A stretch of DNA of 32,140 nucleotides from contig NZ_RWKI01000033.1 in the NCBI RefSeq assembly GCF_003984645.1, positions 1 through 32,140 of the forward strand. Reading direction: 5' to 3'. Shown in pieces: positions 1-10,600 of the stretch. This DNA comes from Variovorax sp. MHTC-1. Its GTDB lineage: Bacteria; Pseudomonadota; Gammaproteobacteria; Burkholderiales; Burkholderiaceae_C. Position numbers and translations under genes: made by a program. Position 1 is the stretch's first letter; each line of letters opens with the position of its first letter. The notes below the pieces were generated by a model. It ran no database searches, was not told where the DNA came from, and worked only from the letters and a program-made list of their open reading frames with translations.

Positions 1-287
1 TGGTTGAAGAGGTTGCGCGAGACGCCGGCTGCGCTGGGCGTCTGGATATTGACCAGCGGCACGCCATTGGGCGCCAGCAGCACCGTGGGCCGCAGGTTGG
101 GCGCCACGCCCGGCGCGCCGACGATCTGCGCCGGCGCCGGTGCAACGGCCAGCAGGCCAGCCAGTGCAGTCGCCACCACGGCCGAGGTCGCCCCCGTGGC
201 CTTGCCAGCGCTCATGGCCGTCTCCTGCACGACCATGCGCATGCCGCGGGCGGCGTTGAAGACGATGCGGTGAAGGTGCTTGTTCAT
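1..287 (-). CDS. Two-partner-secretion exoprotein (FhaB/CdiA/HMW1A type), N-terminal part only, runs off the window
   Basis: Reading leftward from an ATG at 287 the frame stays open to the window edge (95 codons seen). The start is supported by a purine-rich GGGAGAGAAG just upstream. The protein begins MNKHLHRIVFNAARG and continues MRMVVQETA, the layout of an extended signal peptide region (ESPR). A hydrophobic alanine-rich signal core follows, ending near APAPAQ. The next stretch contains GVPLVNIQTPSAAGVSRN, the start of the haemagglutination-activity (TPS) domain that a TpsB outer-membrane partner recognises. Such proteins are very large secreted adhesins or contact-dependent toxins. Which one this is cannot be told, because the repeats and C-terminus lie outside. 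No TpsB partner is in the window. The lipoprotein gene just upstream is in the same direction. Confidence 0.85.
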   Translation of the reverse strand, partial: MNKHLHRIVFNAARGMRMVVQETAMSAGKATGATSAVVATALAGLLAVAPAPAQIVGAPGVAPNLRPTVLLAPNGVPLVNIQTPSAAGVSRNLFN

Positions 288-310
288 GTTCTTCTCTCCC
301 TGCATTGAGA

Positions 311-336
311 GGAGGCGAACGAGGCCGTCCGCCTCC
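311..336 (-). promoter_or_regulatory. Inverted repeat in the leader of the exoprotein gene
   Basis: GGAGGCG (311-317) and CGCCTCC (330-336) form a perfect 7-bp inverted repeat with a 12-base loop. It lies between the stop of the lipoprotein gene (345) and the exoprotein start (287). There is no T-run after it on the minus strand, so it is a weak terminator at best. It could be an attenuator or a 5' UTR structure. The role is inference. Confidence 0.35.
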
Positions 337-344
337 GCGCGGCT

Positions 345-1172
345 TCAGACGCAGCGGAACTTGGCGACGCCCGTGTAGCGCGCGCCGTTCGACAGCGTCG
401 CGGCGTAGCCCGCGGCGACGACATAAGCACCGCCGCCGTGGTCGCCCAGCTGGATCGCAGCGCCCGAGCCGCCGGAAAGGAACGCCCCGGTGATGGACGT
501 GCTGCTCGGTGACGTGACAGTGCCGTTGATGGCGACCGTTCCCGTCGTGCCACCGACGGCGATGCTCAGGGTGCCGCTCACAACGCCACCGGTGCCGTCG
601 AACGCGAGGCTCGCGGATCCCGTCGCGGTGCCGGCGTTAGCTTCCCCCGTCGCCCCACCGACGTAGGTTGGCGCGGTGAATACGCCCGCATCACAGCTAG
701 CGGAGCCGGTGGTCGGCAGCGCCGGCAACGCATTGAACGCAACGTAGTGATAGGCGCGGTTGTCCGTGCCGGTGAGCGTTTCGGCGCCGGAGCTTCGCGT
801 GACGGTCCCGGCCACCCAGCGGCCGAGCGCGAAGTTCGCATCGCCACTGATTTCCTTGGTCGTGGTGGCACCGGTGAGCGTGGTGTCGTTCAGCTTCGTC
901 ATGGCTCCGCTGGCTGCCTGCGTGCTCTGCGTGAGGGTGCCGAAGCTCTGAGAGTTCACGCCGAGCAGCATGTAGCGTGCGCCGGGACGAGGCTCGAATG
1001 GCACAGAGACCGAACCGGAATCTGCAGTTGCAGGCGGCGGCGCAGGAGGTGCATCCGCAGCCGGCGGAGGCGCGATGGGAAAAGCTGCGCCCCCGCCACC
1101 CCCGCCCCCACAGGCTTGAAGCAGAAGGAGTGACAGCAATGAGGGAATGAGAATCTTGTTTTGGATGTGCAT
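345..1172 (-). CDS. Glycine-rich lipoprotein with a beta-rich, TbpB-like barrel domain (hypothetical)
   Basis: The protein has 275 residues from the ATG at 1172; an in-frame TTG at 1193 would add seven residues, and neither start has a clear ribosome binding site. The N-terminus is a lipoprotein signal (MHIQNKILIPSLL, then LLLLQAC) with the lipidated cysteine at residue 21. Seven glycines and a Pro/Ala-rich linker to about residue 60 follow. The rest is rich in Gly, Thr, Ser and Val with alternating strand patterns, including ALGRWVAGT, YHYVAFNALP and GTLSIAVGGTTG. This resembles the C-terminal eight-stranded barrel of transferrin-binding-protein-B-like lipoproteins, but the match is by pattern only. 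It is probably outer-membrane or surface anchored. The gene runs toward the exoprotein gene 57 bases downstream. Confidence 0.7.
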   Translation of the reverse strand: MHIQNKILIPSLLSLLLLQACGGGGGGGAAFPIAPPPAADAPPAPPPATADSGSVSVPFEPRPGARYMLLGVNSQSFGTLTQSTQAASGAMTKLNDTTLTGATTTKEISGDANFALGRWVAGTVTRSSGAETLTGTDNRAYHYVAFNALPALPTTGSASCDAGVFTAPTYVGGATGEANAGTATGSASLAFDGTGGVVSGTLSIAVGGTTGTVAINGTVTSPSSTSITGAFLSGGSGAAIQLGDHGGGAYVVAAGYAATLSNGARYTGVAKFRCV

Positions 1173-1193
1173 ATGCGTGTGCGTGATGAACAA

Positions 1194-1561
1194 AATGGGA
1201 TTTCAGTGGGGGATGCGGTTCTTGAGCGCGGCCGACCCCCTTTCTTCAGGAATTGAGGAGAAGGAACGCAGAACGAGCAGACGCGACAACGCCGACGTCG
1301 ATGCCCGACGCCGTGCTGCATAGGTGTGGATGAAGGGGCTCTTCGGCCCCGCGCCTTCCCTGAATCGCACTGCCTGCCCTGCTCGTTCTGGTTGCGAGGG
1401 CGATCATTCTGGGGCGGGGTGCGCCCTGCAAATCTGATCAATTGTCGCGGCGCCCTTCGGCGCCGAAGCGCTGAGCCCCGATCGCCTCAGATCACTGGCC
1501 GCTCGCCATCCGCGCGCTCAAGGCTCGCAGAGCATGCGGCGTGCTGCGCGATGCCGCCTGC
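1194..1561. other. Intergenic stretch without a convincing gene
   Basis: No open frame here has gene-like composition or a ribosome binding site. It holds two hairpins: GGGGC (1335-1339) with GCCCC (1346-1350), and a perfect GGCGCC pair around CTTC (1449-1464). It must carry the promoter of the minus-strand lipoprotein at 1172, but I could not place -35 and -10 boxes with confidence. Confidence 0.5.
1449..1464 (-). terminator. Candidate hairpin terminator after the small lipoprotein gene
   Basis: GGCGCC (1449-1454) and GGCGCC (1459-1464) are perfectly complementary around a four-base loop. The hairpin sits about 100 bases downstream of the minus-strand stop at 1562. No U-tract follows on the minus strand, so this is a weak candidate and could be a plain GC hairpin. 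Confidence 0.3.
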
Positions 1562-2071
1562 TCACTGCCCACCCGTCATCCGCGCACTCACCTCCGAATA
1601 CTTCGCCTGCCCCGCCACCAGCACCACGGTCGCGCTCTGTTGGCTGGTCATGCGCAGGCCGCGTCCGCCCAGATTCATCTCCTCGATGACGTCCGCTTCC
1701 ACGCCTGCGCTCTTGCCGTCCGCAGCGATGGTGATGGAGCGCAGGTTCACGCTGGTGCTCACCTCCACGTTGGCAGGCATGGCCGCGTAGCCCAGCTTCA
1801 GGTACTCGCACCACTGCGCCTTGTCGAAGCGCTTGATGTCCGAACCCGTGAAGCGCACCTCGACGAGGCGGATCTTCGCGTCGTCGGTGAGCTGGCTGCA
1901 CAAGGCGTCGGCGTCACGCTGCGCGGCCGCGCGTGCACCCGCGCTGGTGAGGCTCTGGATCATGGGTTCGTCGAGCTTGCTGGGCACGCGCGGCGAACAG
2001 GCCACGAGCGCGAGCATTGTCAACAGGTAGCCGCCGGCCCGCAGCGGTTTTGCGTTCAGTTCCATCGTCAT
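1562..2071 (-). CDS. Small hypothetical lipoprotein (169 residues)
   Basis: The ATG at 2071 is preceded by GGAGGAGAAGT, an excellent ribosome binding site. The frame stays open further upstream, but that part overlaps the next gene and is not needed. The N-terminus is a lipoprotein signal, GGYLLTMLALVAC, with the lipidated cysteine at residue 25. The mature part has a segment rich in Ala, Asp and Arg (AAAQRDADALCSQL), followed by an alternating polar/hydrophobic C-terminal half (VSTSVNLRSITIAADGK, SATVVLVAGQAKYSEVSA). That pattern suggests a helix-plus-sheet fold of the NTF2-like or SnoaL-like sort, which is only a guess. I do not recognise a named family. It lies 95 bases downstream of the OpgC-like gene on the same strand and could be co-transcribed with it. 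Confidence 0.75.
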   Translation of the reverse strand: MTMELNAKPLRAGGYLLTMLALVACSPRVPSKLDEPMIQSLTSAGARAAAQRDADALCSQLTDDAKIRLVEVRFTGSDIKRFDKAQWCEYLKLGYAAMPANVEVSTSVNLRSITIAADGKSAGVEADVIEEMNLGGRGLRMTSQQSATVVLVAGQAKYSEVSARMTGGQ

Positions 2072-2166
2072 ACTTCTCCTCCACCCGATGTTGTCGCGAA
2101 CCAGCGTACAGCCTGGCCTGCTCCACTCGCGCGCCGGAATTTCCGTCGACTTGCGTGAACTAGTGC

Positions 2167-3312
2167 TCAGTCCGGCCAGACGGAGGGAGCGCCGTCGTTC
2201 TTGTCCCGGGCCCGGCGCCTCCGCCAGAGTGCGGTGCGTGCAACCGCGTAGAGCCAGCCGAGCACCGCCGCCAGCAGCAGCACATCTCCCCACCACGGCC
2301 GCGCGGTCTGGCTGTCGCCATAGAAGGCCAGCACCAGCAGCACCGCCACCAGGTGTGCGCAAAACACCGGCAGCGAGGCTGAACCCATGGCTTCGAGCCC
2401 ATGCATTCGCGGAATGCGCCGCATGAAGGCCGGCCCGAAGCGCACTGCGAGGATGCCGAGCACCACGAGGTTGACGATGCGCAGCGGCCCGAGCTGCCAC
2501 TTGTCGAACAGCAGGTTCATCTGTTCGTCGCCGCCGAAGGGCGCCTGGCCGTTGATGCCGTGGTGCCGCCACCAGAAGCCGTAAAGCGCCGCCGCCGCGG
2601 CCAGTGCCACCAGCCAGTTCGAAAAACGGAACGGCTTCGCATCGGGCGCGTTGCGGCTCGCGCCCATCCACAGCCCCGCGAACCACAGGAACTGCCAGGC
2701 GAAGGCATTGAAGGCGCCCATCTCGTGAAAGGGCACGGGCAGGCCGAGATGGCGCGCCGCCAGCGCGTAGAGCCACTCGCTGAGCCCGAACTGCGCCAGC
2801 GCCCACAGCGTCGCGCTGGCAACCACCACGCCGGTCCAGCCGTGGCGCAGGGCGAAGGCCAGCACCCAGGGGCTCATCAGCATGAAGAAGATGTACATCG
2901 GCAGGATGTCGAGCAAGGCCGGCTCGTAGACCAGCAACAGCGAGAAGACAAAGGCTTCCGATGGATCCGCCAGGTAGTACGAGAGCAGGTTCGTCACCGC
3001 CGGCTGGTCGATGCGGGTACCGACCGTGCCGACGATGGTGAAGAGGAACAGCAGCGTCGCCGCCTGCGCCATGTAGACCTTGAGCGCGCGCCGCCAGAAG
3101 GCGCGACGCATCGAATCGACGCCCTGGCGCTGCCCGATGCGCGTGTAGACCAGCCCGGCGACGAAGGCCGACAGCAGGACGAAGCCCTCGGCCGCCGAGA
3201 CGAAGCCGAAGGGCTGCCCCAGCGGATCGGTGAAGCGCGTCGGCAGGTGGGTGACGGTCATCAGCACGAGCATCAAGCCGCGCAGCGCATCGATTTCCCA
3301 GTAGCGATTCAT
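2167..3312 (-). CDS. OpgC-like integral membrane acyltransferase/succinyltransferase
   Basis: This 381-residue inner-membrane protein has about ten hydrophobic segments. It opens with RYWEIDALRGLMLVLMTVTHLPTR, the OpgC-domain start, with a conserved Asp-x-x-Arg-Gly and a membrane-buried His near residue 22. This is followed by SAAEGFVLLSAFVAGLVYTR. OpgC of E. coli adds succinyl groups to periplasmic glucans. Many Burkholderiales carry OpgC-domain paralogues that modify other glycans, so the substrate here is not known. The start codon at 3312 has no strong ribosome binding site. The glycosyltransferase gene ends 48 bases upstream on the same strand, which suggests that the two genes make and decorate the same surface glycan. 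Confidence 0.85.
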   Translation of the reverse strand: MNRYWEIDALRGLMLVLMTVTHLPTRFTDPLGQPFGFVSAAEGFVLLSAFVAGLVYTRIGQRQGVDSMRRAFWRRALKVYMAQAATLLFLFTIVGTVGTRIDQPAVTNLLSYYLADPSEAFVFSLLLVYEPALLDILPMYIFFMLMSPWVLAFALRHGWTGVVVASATLWALAQFGLSEWLYALAARHLGLPVPFHEMGAFNAFAWQFLWFAGLWMGASRNAPDAKPFRFSNWLVALAAAAALYGFWWRHHGINGQAPFGGDEQMNLLFDKWQLGPLRIVNLVVLGILAVRFGPAFMRRIPRMHGLEAMGSASLPVFCAHLVAVLLVLAFYGDSQTARPWWGDVLLLAAVLGWLYAVARTALWRRRRARDKNDGAPSVWPD

Positions 3313-3360
3313 CGGAGGGGTCCGGGCGGCAATCGCCCGGCGGTCAGGCAGGTGGATTCG

Positions 3361-4605
3361 CTACGGCGCCAGCTTGCGGATCGCGTCGATCACGACCTGG
3401 CTGTAGTTGGGCCAGGTGTAGCTGGCCGCATGCTGCATCGCCGCCTCTTTCATCGCGGGAAGCTCCTGCCGGTTCTGGTTGAACCAGGCCAGCTTCTCGG
3501 CGATCTTCTCGGGCGAGCGGATGGGCACCAGGAAGCCGGTCTTGCCCTCGATCACGAGGTCTTCGCCGCCGGTGTTGGGCGTGATGACCACCGGCAGGCC
3601 CTGGCTCATCGCCTCCTGCATCACCAGCGCGCGCCCTTCGTAGAGCGAAGGAAGGCAGAACACGTCGCAGCTGCGCATCAGCTTCAGCACCTCGGCATGG
3701 GGGCGGCCCTTCTCGTGCGTGAAGCCGGGGTACTGGCTGCGGTAGAAATCCAGGTCGGCCAGCAGGGAGCCCATGACGATGAGCTCGATGTTCTCGCCCG
3801 TGAGCAATTGCATGGCCTGGAACAGGTCGGCCAGCCCCTTGCGCTGGCCCATGGAGCCGACGAAGAGCACGCGCAGCGGCCGCGAAGAATCAGGCGCCTC
3901 GCGCGAGGGCGCGGCGGTCGAAATCGGCGAGCCGAAGGGCGACAGCACCTTGGCCTTCTGCGCCGCCCAGGAGGGCAGCGAGTCGGCCACGAAGCGGCTG
4001 GGCACCACCACCAGGTCGGCCAGCGCCAGCTCCTGCGCCTTGCGCTCCAGCTTGGCCGGCGAGTCGGACATGCCGCCGCCCATGGCGGCGGCCCAGGCCG
4101 GCAGGCGCTGCAGTTCGTCTTCCATCAGCCGGCGGCCTACCTCCCAGTAGGAAATGGGCAGGTCGTAGACGCATTTCAGGTCCAGCGCCTTCGCGGCCTT
4201 GAAGGTGTCGAGGGCGGAGTCTTCGTAGGTGTAGACGGCGCCCAGGCCATGCTGCCGGTGGACCTTCGGCAGGACCCCCGCGGTGAAGCGATCGAAGTCC
4301 TGCAGCACGCCGTCGATCGAAGCAAAGCCCTCTTCGTGGCGCAGCGGATAGCCCCAGCCGATCTTGTTGCACACGGCTCGCGCCACCTCGCGCAGGGGGT
4401 GCTGCAGGATCTTCTCGCGCGGCACCTTGAAGCGCCGCCGCAGCAGGTCGCGGCTCACGCCCTCGGGCACCAGCTTCAGTGCGAAGCTGTCCGGCGAGAC
4501 GGCAAGCGTGGTCGAGAAGCGGGCCAGCATGCCGGCTGTCTCCAGTCCATCGAGCATGGCGCGCACATTCTGGTTGCCTGCAGGGTGGCTCAACAACAGT
4601 TTCAT
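3361..4605 (-). CDS. GT4-type glycosyltransferase (GT-B fold)
   Basis: This 414-residue cytoplasmic protein has the two-lobed GT-B layout. The N-terminal acceptor lobe runs to about residue 225. The C-terminal sugar-nucleotide lobe begins PLRVLFVGSMGQRKG near residue 243, with the usual Gly-x-x-x-x-x-Lys-Gly loop. The EX7E signature of retaining GT4 enzymes is present (Glu323 and Glu331 in YEGRALVMQEA), followed by GLPVVITPNTGGEDLV. It would transfer a sugar to a lipid-linked or polysaccharide acceptor; donor and acceptor cannot be told. It is first in a minus-strand series with the OpgC-like gene. It is divergent from the alpha-2-macroglobulin gene, with only 85 bases between the starts for both promoters. 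Confidence 0.88.
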   Translation of the reverse strand: MKLLLSHPAGNQNVRAMLDGLETAGMLARFSTTLAVSPDSFALKLVPEGVSRDLLRRRFKVPREKILQHPLREVARAVCNKIGWGYPLRHEEGFASIDGVLQDFDRFTAGVLPKVHRQHGLGAVYTYEDSALDTFKAAKALDLKCVYDLPISYWEVGRRLMEDELQRLPAWAAAMGGGMSDSPAKLERKAQELALADLVVVPSRFVADSLPSWAAQKAKVLSPFGSPISTAAPSREAPDSSRPLRVLFVGSMGQRKGLADLFQAMQLLTGENIELIVMGSLLADLDFYRSQYPGFTHEKGRPHAEVLKLMRSCDVFCLPSLYEGRALVMQEAMSQGLPVVITPNTGGEDLVIEGKTGFLVPIRSPEKIAEKLAWFNQNRQELPAMKEAAMQHAASYTWPNYSQVVIDAIRKLAP

Positions 4606-4690
4606 ATCGATCGATCATAGTGGAGGCACATGGCGTGCCATGGCGCTTGCGCCCAGTTGCGCTACGCTCGCGCCCCGAAGGAGAAGTCTG

Positions 4691-7600
4691 TTGAAAACGA
4701 GAACGACAACGCGCGCCCTCGCGGCCGCCGCACTGGCCTTTATCTCTCTCGGCGCGCATGCGCTGCAGATCACCAGCTTCACGCCGCAGGGCGAGGTGGC
4801 GCGCATCCGGCAGGTGGTGGCCAAGTTCGACCAGGCGGCCGTCAACTTCGGCGATCCCAAGGCACCCGCGCCGCTGGCCGTGAGCTGCACCGACGCGCAG
4901 GCGGCCAAGGGCACCGGCCGCTGGACCGGCGAGAAGCAGTGGGTGTACGACTTCGAGAACGACCTGCCGCCCGGCGTGCGCTGCACGGCGACGCGGGTGA
5001 GTTCGTTCAAGTCGGCTTCCGGCGCCGAGCTCACGGGGCTCGAACGCTACCAGTTCAACAGCGGCGGCCCCTTCGTGCGCAACCACCAGCCGAGCTACGG
5101 CAAGATCGATGAAGAGCAGCAGTTCATGCTCGAGCTCAACGGGCCGGCCACGCTCGAGAGCGTGCACGAGAACATCTGGTGCCAGGCCGACGGCGTCGGC
5201 GAGCGCGTTCCCGTCAAGCTCGTCGAGGGCGAGCAGCGCACCGCCCTGCTCAAGGCCTTCGGACGCGACAAGGAGGCCGAGAAGACGCCGCTGCGCTTCG
5301 TCACGCTGCAATGCAACCGCACGCTGACGCCGGGCGGCCGCGTGCAGCTGGTCTACGGCAAGGGCGTTGCCACGCCTTCGGGCGTGGTCAACAACATCGA
5401 GCGGCGGCTCAACTTCGAGGTGCGCGAGCCCTTTGCCGTCTCATTCACCTGCGAGCGCGAAAACGCGCAATCGGCCTGCCTGCCGCTCAAGCCGATGGTG
5501 CTGCAGTTCAATGCGCCGGTGTCGCGCAAGCTGGCGGCGCAGATCACGCAGAAGGGCGGCAGCAAGACCATCAAGCCGAAGTTCGACGACGAGAACGCGG
5601 CCGACGATGCGGTGGTCGATTCGGTGAGCTTTCCGCCGCCCTTCGCCGAACAGACGCCATTCACGATCGAGTTGCCTCCGAAGTTCGTCGATGCCTCGGG
5701 CCGCGCGCTGGCCTCGCCCGACAGCTTTCCGCTGAAGGTTTCGACCGGCGCGATGCCGCCGCTGGCGAAGTTCGCCGCCTCGCCCTTCGCCGTGGTCGAG
5801 CGCCTGGCCGAGCCCGGCGGCACGGCGCTGATGCCGGTGACGGTGCGGCGCGTCGAGCCCGCGCTGCAGGTGCAGGCCATGAGCTTCGGAACTGTGCTGG
5901 GCAAGGTCAGCGACATGAATCCGAAGACCGACGCCGAGATCATCGCGTGGTTCCGCAAGGTCCGGCGCTACGACACCAACTACACAGTCGACCGCAAGCA
6001 GGCGGCGCGCGACGTCAAGGGCGCACTGCCCAAAGTGATCGACAAGGAGGACCGCGAGCGCATCCAGACCCGCATGGTCTCGCTGCTCGGCGGCCAGGCC
6101 CACGTGAAGACGCTGGACATGCCCAAGGCCGAGGGCGGCGACCCGCGGCCCTTCGAGGTGATCGGCATTCCGCTCACGCCCGGCTTCCACGTGCTCGAGA
6201 TCGCATCGCAGAAACTCGGCGACGCGCTGCTCGACGAGCGCTACGGCGCCGGCCGCACGATGTACGTCCGCACCACGGCACTGGCCACCAATCTCGCGGT
6301 GCACTTCAAGCTGGGGCGCGAGAACGCGGTGGCCTGGGTCACGACGCTGGACAAGGGCAAGGTGGTGGCCAATGCCGCCGTGCGCGTCTCGGACTGCAAC
6401 GGCCGCGAAGTGGCCGCGGGCAGCACCGATGCGCACGGCCTGGTGCACTTGAGCGGCATCGCGCCGAACGCGCCGACCTGCGCCACCGAAGACGACTACA
6501 GCGGCGATGCCTACTTCGTGAGCGCCCGCGCCAAAGACGACAAGGGCGTGGAAGACCTCGCCTTCACCTGGAGCGACTGGCAGCGCGGCATCGAGCCCTG
6601 GCGCTTCAACGTGCCGACCAGCATGGAGCCGCAGCCCGACCGCATCGCCCACACGGTGTTCGACCGCACCCTGCTGCGCGCCGGCGAAACGGTGTCGATG
6701 AAGCACCTGATCCGCACCCAGACCAGCAAGGGCTTCGGGCTGCCGGACACCCTGCCCGACACGCTGGTCGTCACGCATATGGGCAGCGGCCAGCAGTACA
6801 CGCAAGCGCTGAAGTGGCGCCAGACCGCGACCGGCGGCCGAAGCGGCGAGAACACCTTCGCGATCCCGCCCGCGGCCAAGCTCGGCGTCTACCAGGTCGA
6901 GCTCAGGAGCGGCAAGGAAGGCACGGACGGCGACCAAGGCGGCAGCTACAGCACGGGCCAGTTCCGCGTCGAGGAATTCCGCCTGCCGGTGCTCGAAGGC
7001 CGCATCGCGCCGAGCGAGAAGAAACCGCTGGTGGCCGCCACCTCGCTGCCGACGGATGTGCAGATCAACTACGTGGCCGGCGGCGGCGCGGCCAATCTGC
7101 CGGTGCGCGTGTCGGCGGCGGTGCGCGCCAAGAGCCTCTCGTTCGCCGACTTCGACGTCTTCAGCTTCTCGCCGCCGCGCAAGGATGGCCTCGTCGCGGT
7201 CGACGCCGACGAATCCGATTCGACTGCGCAGGACCTGCGCGTGATCGCCGACAAGCTGCCGCTCACGCTCGACAAGAACGGCGCCGGCAAGCTCACGATC
7301 GAGAAGATTCCGCTGGCCAAGGCGACGCCGCGCGAGCTGCTGCTCGAAGCCACCTACTCCGACCCGAACGGCGAGGTGCAGACCTTGCGCAGCGTGCAGA
7401 CGCTGTGGCCCGCGGCCGTGATCGCCGGCATCAAGACCGAGGGCTGGGTCTCGACCAGCCAGAAGCTCAAGTTCCAGGCCCTGGCCCTCGACCTCGCAGG
7501 CAAGCCGCAGGAAGGCGTGACGCTCAACGTGCGCGCCGTCGCCCGCATCACCACCACCAGCCGCAAGCGCATGGTGGGCGGCTTCTACACCTACGACAAC

Positions 7601-10600
7601 AAGACCGAGGTCAAGGAGATCGGCACCGTGTGCAGCGGCAAGAGCGATGCGCGTGGCCTGCTCCTGTGCGAGGCCGAGCTCAAGGAAGCCGGCCAGGTCG
7701 AGCTGATCGCCAGCGCCACCGACAAGGACGGCCGCGACAGCCGCGCCGCGAGTTCGGTCTACGTCACCAGACAGGGCGAGCTCTGGTTCGGCGGCGAGGA
7801 CCACGACCGCATCGACGTGCTGCCCGAGAAGAAGAGCTACCAGCCCGGCGAGACGGCCAAGTTCCAGGTGCGCAGCCCCTTCCGCTTTGCGACCGCGCTG
7901 GTGTCGGTGGAGCGCGAAGGCGTGATCGAGACGCAGGTGGTGCAGCTCAACGGCCAGGACCCGACGGTGAGCCTGCGGGTCAAGTCCGAGTGGGGACCCA
8001 ACGCCTACGTGAGCGTGCTCGCGCTGCGCGGGCGGCTGCGCGAGGTGCCGTGGTACAGCTTCTTTACCTGGGGCTTCAAGGCGCCGCGTGAATGGTGGAC
8101 CGCCTTCTGGTACGAGGGCAAGGAATACGTGGCGCCGACGGCGCTGGTCGATCTGAGCAAACCGGCCTACCGGCTCGGCCTGGCCGAAATTCGCGTCGGC
8201 ACGCAGGCGCACCAGATCGAGGTCAAGGTGACGAGCGACAAGCCCAGCTACCCGGTGCGCGGCAAGGCGCTGGTCACCATCTCGGCCAGGCTACCCGACG
8301 GCAAGCCCGCGGCCGGTGCCGAGGTCGCGCTGGCCGCGGTCGACCAGGCACTGCTGGAGCTGATGCCCAACGACAGCTGGAAGCTGCTCGAGGCGATGCT
8401 GCAGCGGCGCAGCTGGGGCGTGAGCACCTCGACGGCGCAGATGGAAATCGTCGGCCGCCGGCACTACGGCCGCAAGGCCGTGCCCGCGGGCGGCGGCGGC
8501 GGCAAGGGCCAGACGCGCGAGCTGCTCGACACCTTACTGCTGTGGAACCCGGCGGTGGTGCTCGACGCCAACGGCCAGGCCACGGTGACGGTGCCGCTCA
8601 ACGATGCGCTCACCACTTTCAAGATCGTCGCGGTGGCCGACGCGGGCACCGGCCTGTTCGGCACCGGCCAGACAACGATCCAGGCCACGCAGGACCTGCA
8701 GATCGCGAGCGGCCTGCCGCCGCTGGTGCGCGAGGACGACCAGTTCCGCGCCCAGATCACGCTGCGCAACACCACGCAAAAGCCGATGAAGGTCGAAGCC
8801 TCGCCGCGCGCCACGCTGCTGCTCAATCTGGAACCGCAGACGGTCGACATTCCGGCCGGCGAAGCGCGCGAGCTCGCCTGGAACGTGACCGCGCCCGCGC
8901 AGCTCGCGCAAACGCGCGCCGAGGCGCTCCTGTGGGAGATCGAGGCCAGGGACACGATCGGCGGGGCGCGCGATGCGCTGAAGGTGCGCCAGCGCATCGT
9001 GCCGGCCGTGCCATTGACGGTGCAGCAGGCCACGCTGGTGCAGCTCGACGGCCCCTTCACGCTCGACGTGGCGCCGCCCGCCGACGCCCTGCCCGGCCGC
9101 GGCGGCCTGAAGCTTTCTCTGCAGCCCCGGCTGGCCGAAGGCCTGACGGGCGTGCGCGACTGGTTCGCCGCCTACCCCTATGCCTGCCTGGAGCAGAAGG
9201 CCAGCAAGTCCATCGGCCTGCGCGACGGCAAGGCCTGGCAGGCGGTGCTGGCGCAGCTGCCGAGCTACCTCGACGGCGACGGCCTGGCCAACTACTTCCC
9301 GCCGCGCGACGGCGAGGCCAACCGCGGCAGCGACATCTTGACGGCCTACCTGCTCGCGGCCACGCACGAGGCGGCCGCGCTCGATCCGGCCTTCGCGCTG
9401 CCCGACGCGACGCGAGCGCCGATGGAACAAGGCCTGATCGCCTTCGTCGAGGGCAGGATCCAGCGCGAGTTCTGGAGCCCGCGGAAGGATCTCGACGTGC
9501 GCAAGCTCGCCGCGCTCGAAGCGCTCTCGCGCTACGGCAAGGCGCAGGGCCGCATGGCCGGCAGCATCACCATCGCACCCAACCAGTGGCCGACCGGCGC
9601 CGTCATCGACTGGCTCGACATCCTCAAGCGCGTGCCGGATGTGCCGCAGCGCCAGCAGCGCATCGAGGAGGCGAACAACGTGCTCAAGGCGCGCCTGTCC
9701 TATCAAGGGACCAAGCTGGTCTTCAGCACCGAACGCGAGGACTACTGGTGGTGGCTGATGACCAACGGCGACGTCAATACCGCTCGCCTGCTGCTCACGG
9801 TGCTGGACGATCCGGCCTGGAAGGACGACATCGGCAAACTGGCCACCGGCTTCATCGGCCGCCAGCAGAACGGCGCCTGGCACACCACCACCGCCAACCT
9901 GTGGGGCGGGCTGGCGCTGGAAAAATTCTCGAAACAGTTCGAAAGCGCGCCGGTCGCGGGCATCACCGCGGCCAACCTCGGCGCCATCAAGGCTCAGGTG
10001 GACTGGCGCAAGGTCGAGCGCGTGAAGACCAGCGACGCGAGCGGTGCGTCGAACCAGACCACCGCCTTCGGCGCGCCTGCCGCGCCGGGCAACTTGCGCA
10101 ACAACACCATGTTCCTGCCTTGGCCGGCATCGAACGCGGCGCCCGACACCCTGCTGGTCACCCAGTCCGGCAGCGGCAAGCCCTGGCTCACACTGCAGTC
10201 CATCGCCGCGGTGCAGTTGAAGGCACCGTTCGCGGCAGGCTATGCGATCAAGAAAACCATCACGCCGGTCGAGCAGGCCGTGCAGGGCATCTATACGCGC
10301 GGCGACGTGCTGCGCGTGAGCCTGGAAGTCAACGCCAGCGCCGACATGACCTGGGTCGCGGTCACCGACCCGATCCCCGGCGGAGCCACCATCCTCGGCG
10401 GCGGCCTGGGCCGCGATTCGCAGATCGCGACGCAGGGCGAGAAGCGGTCAGGCAGCGGCTGGCCTGCTTTCGAGGAGCGCAGCTTCGAGGCCTTCCGCAG
10501 CTACTACCAGCACCTGCCGAAGGGCGTGGTGAAGATGGAGTACACGGTGCGCCTGAACAATGTCGGGGACTTTGCGCTGCCGCCGAGCCGGGTCGAAGCG

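Noticed and set aside
1246..1431. A 61-codon minus-strand frame in the gap before the first lipoprotein
   Set aside because: No start site and no gene-like features; it lies in a hairpin-rich intergenic stretch.
2401..4620. A 739-codon plus-strand frame opposite the OpgC-like and glycosyltransferase genes
   Set aside because: It is antisense to two genes with clear motifs and has the His/Arg/Gln-rich composition of a shadow frame.
5179..8091. A 970-codon open frame on the plus strand in another frame of the alpha-2-macroglobulin gene, and one of 923 codons on the minus strand (5441-8212)
   Set aside because: Both are Arg/Ala/Gly-rich shadows caused by high GC at third positions; neither has domains or a start site, and the alpha-2-macroglobulin frame has all family motifs.
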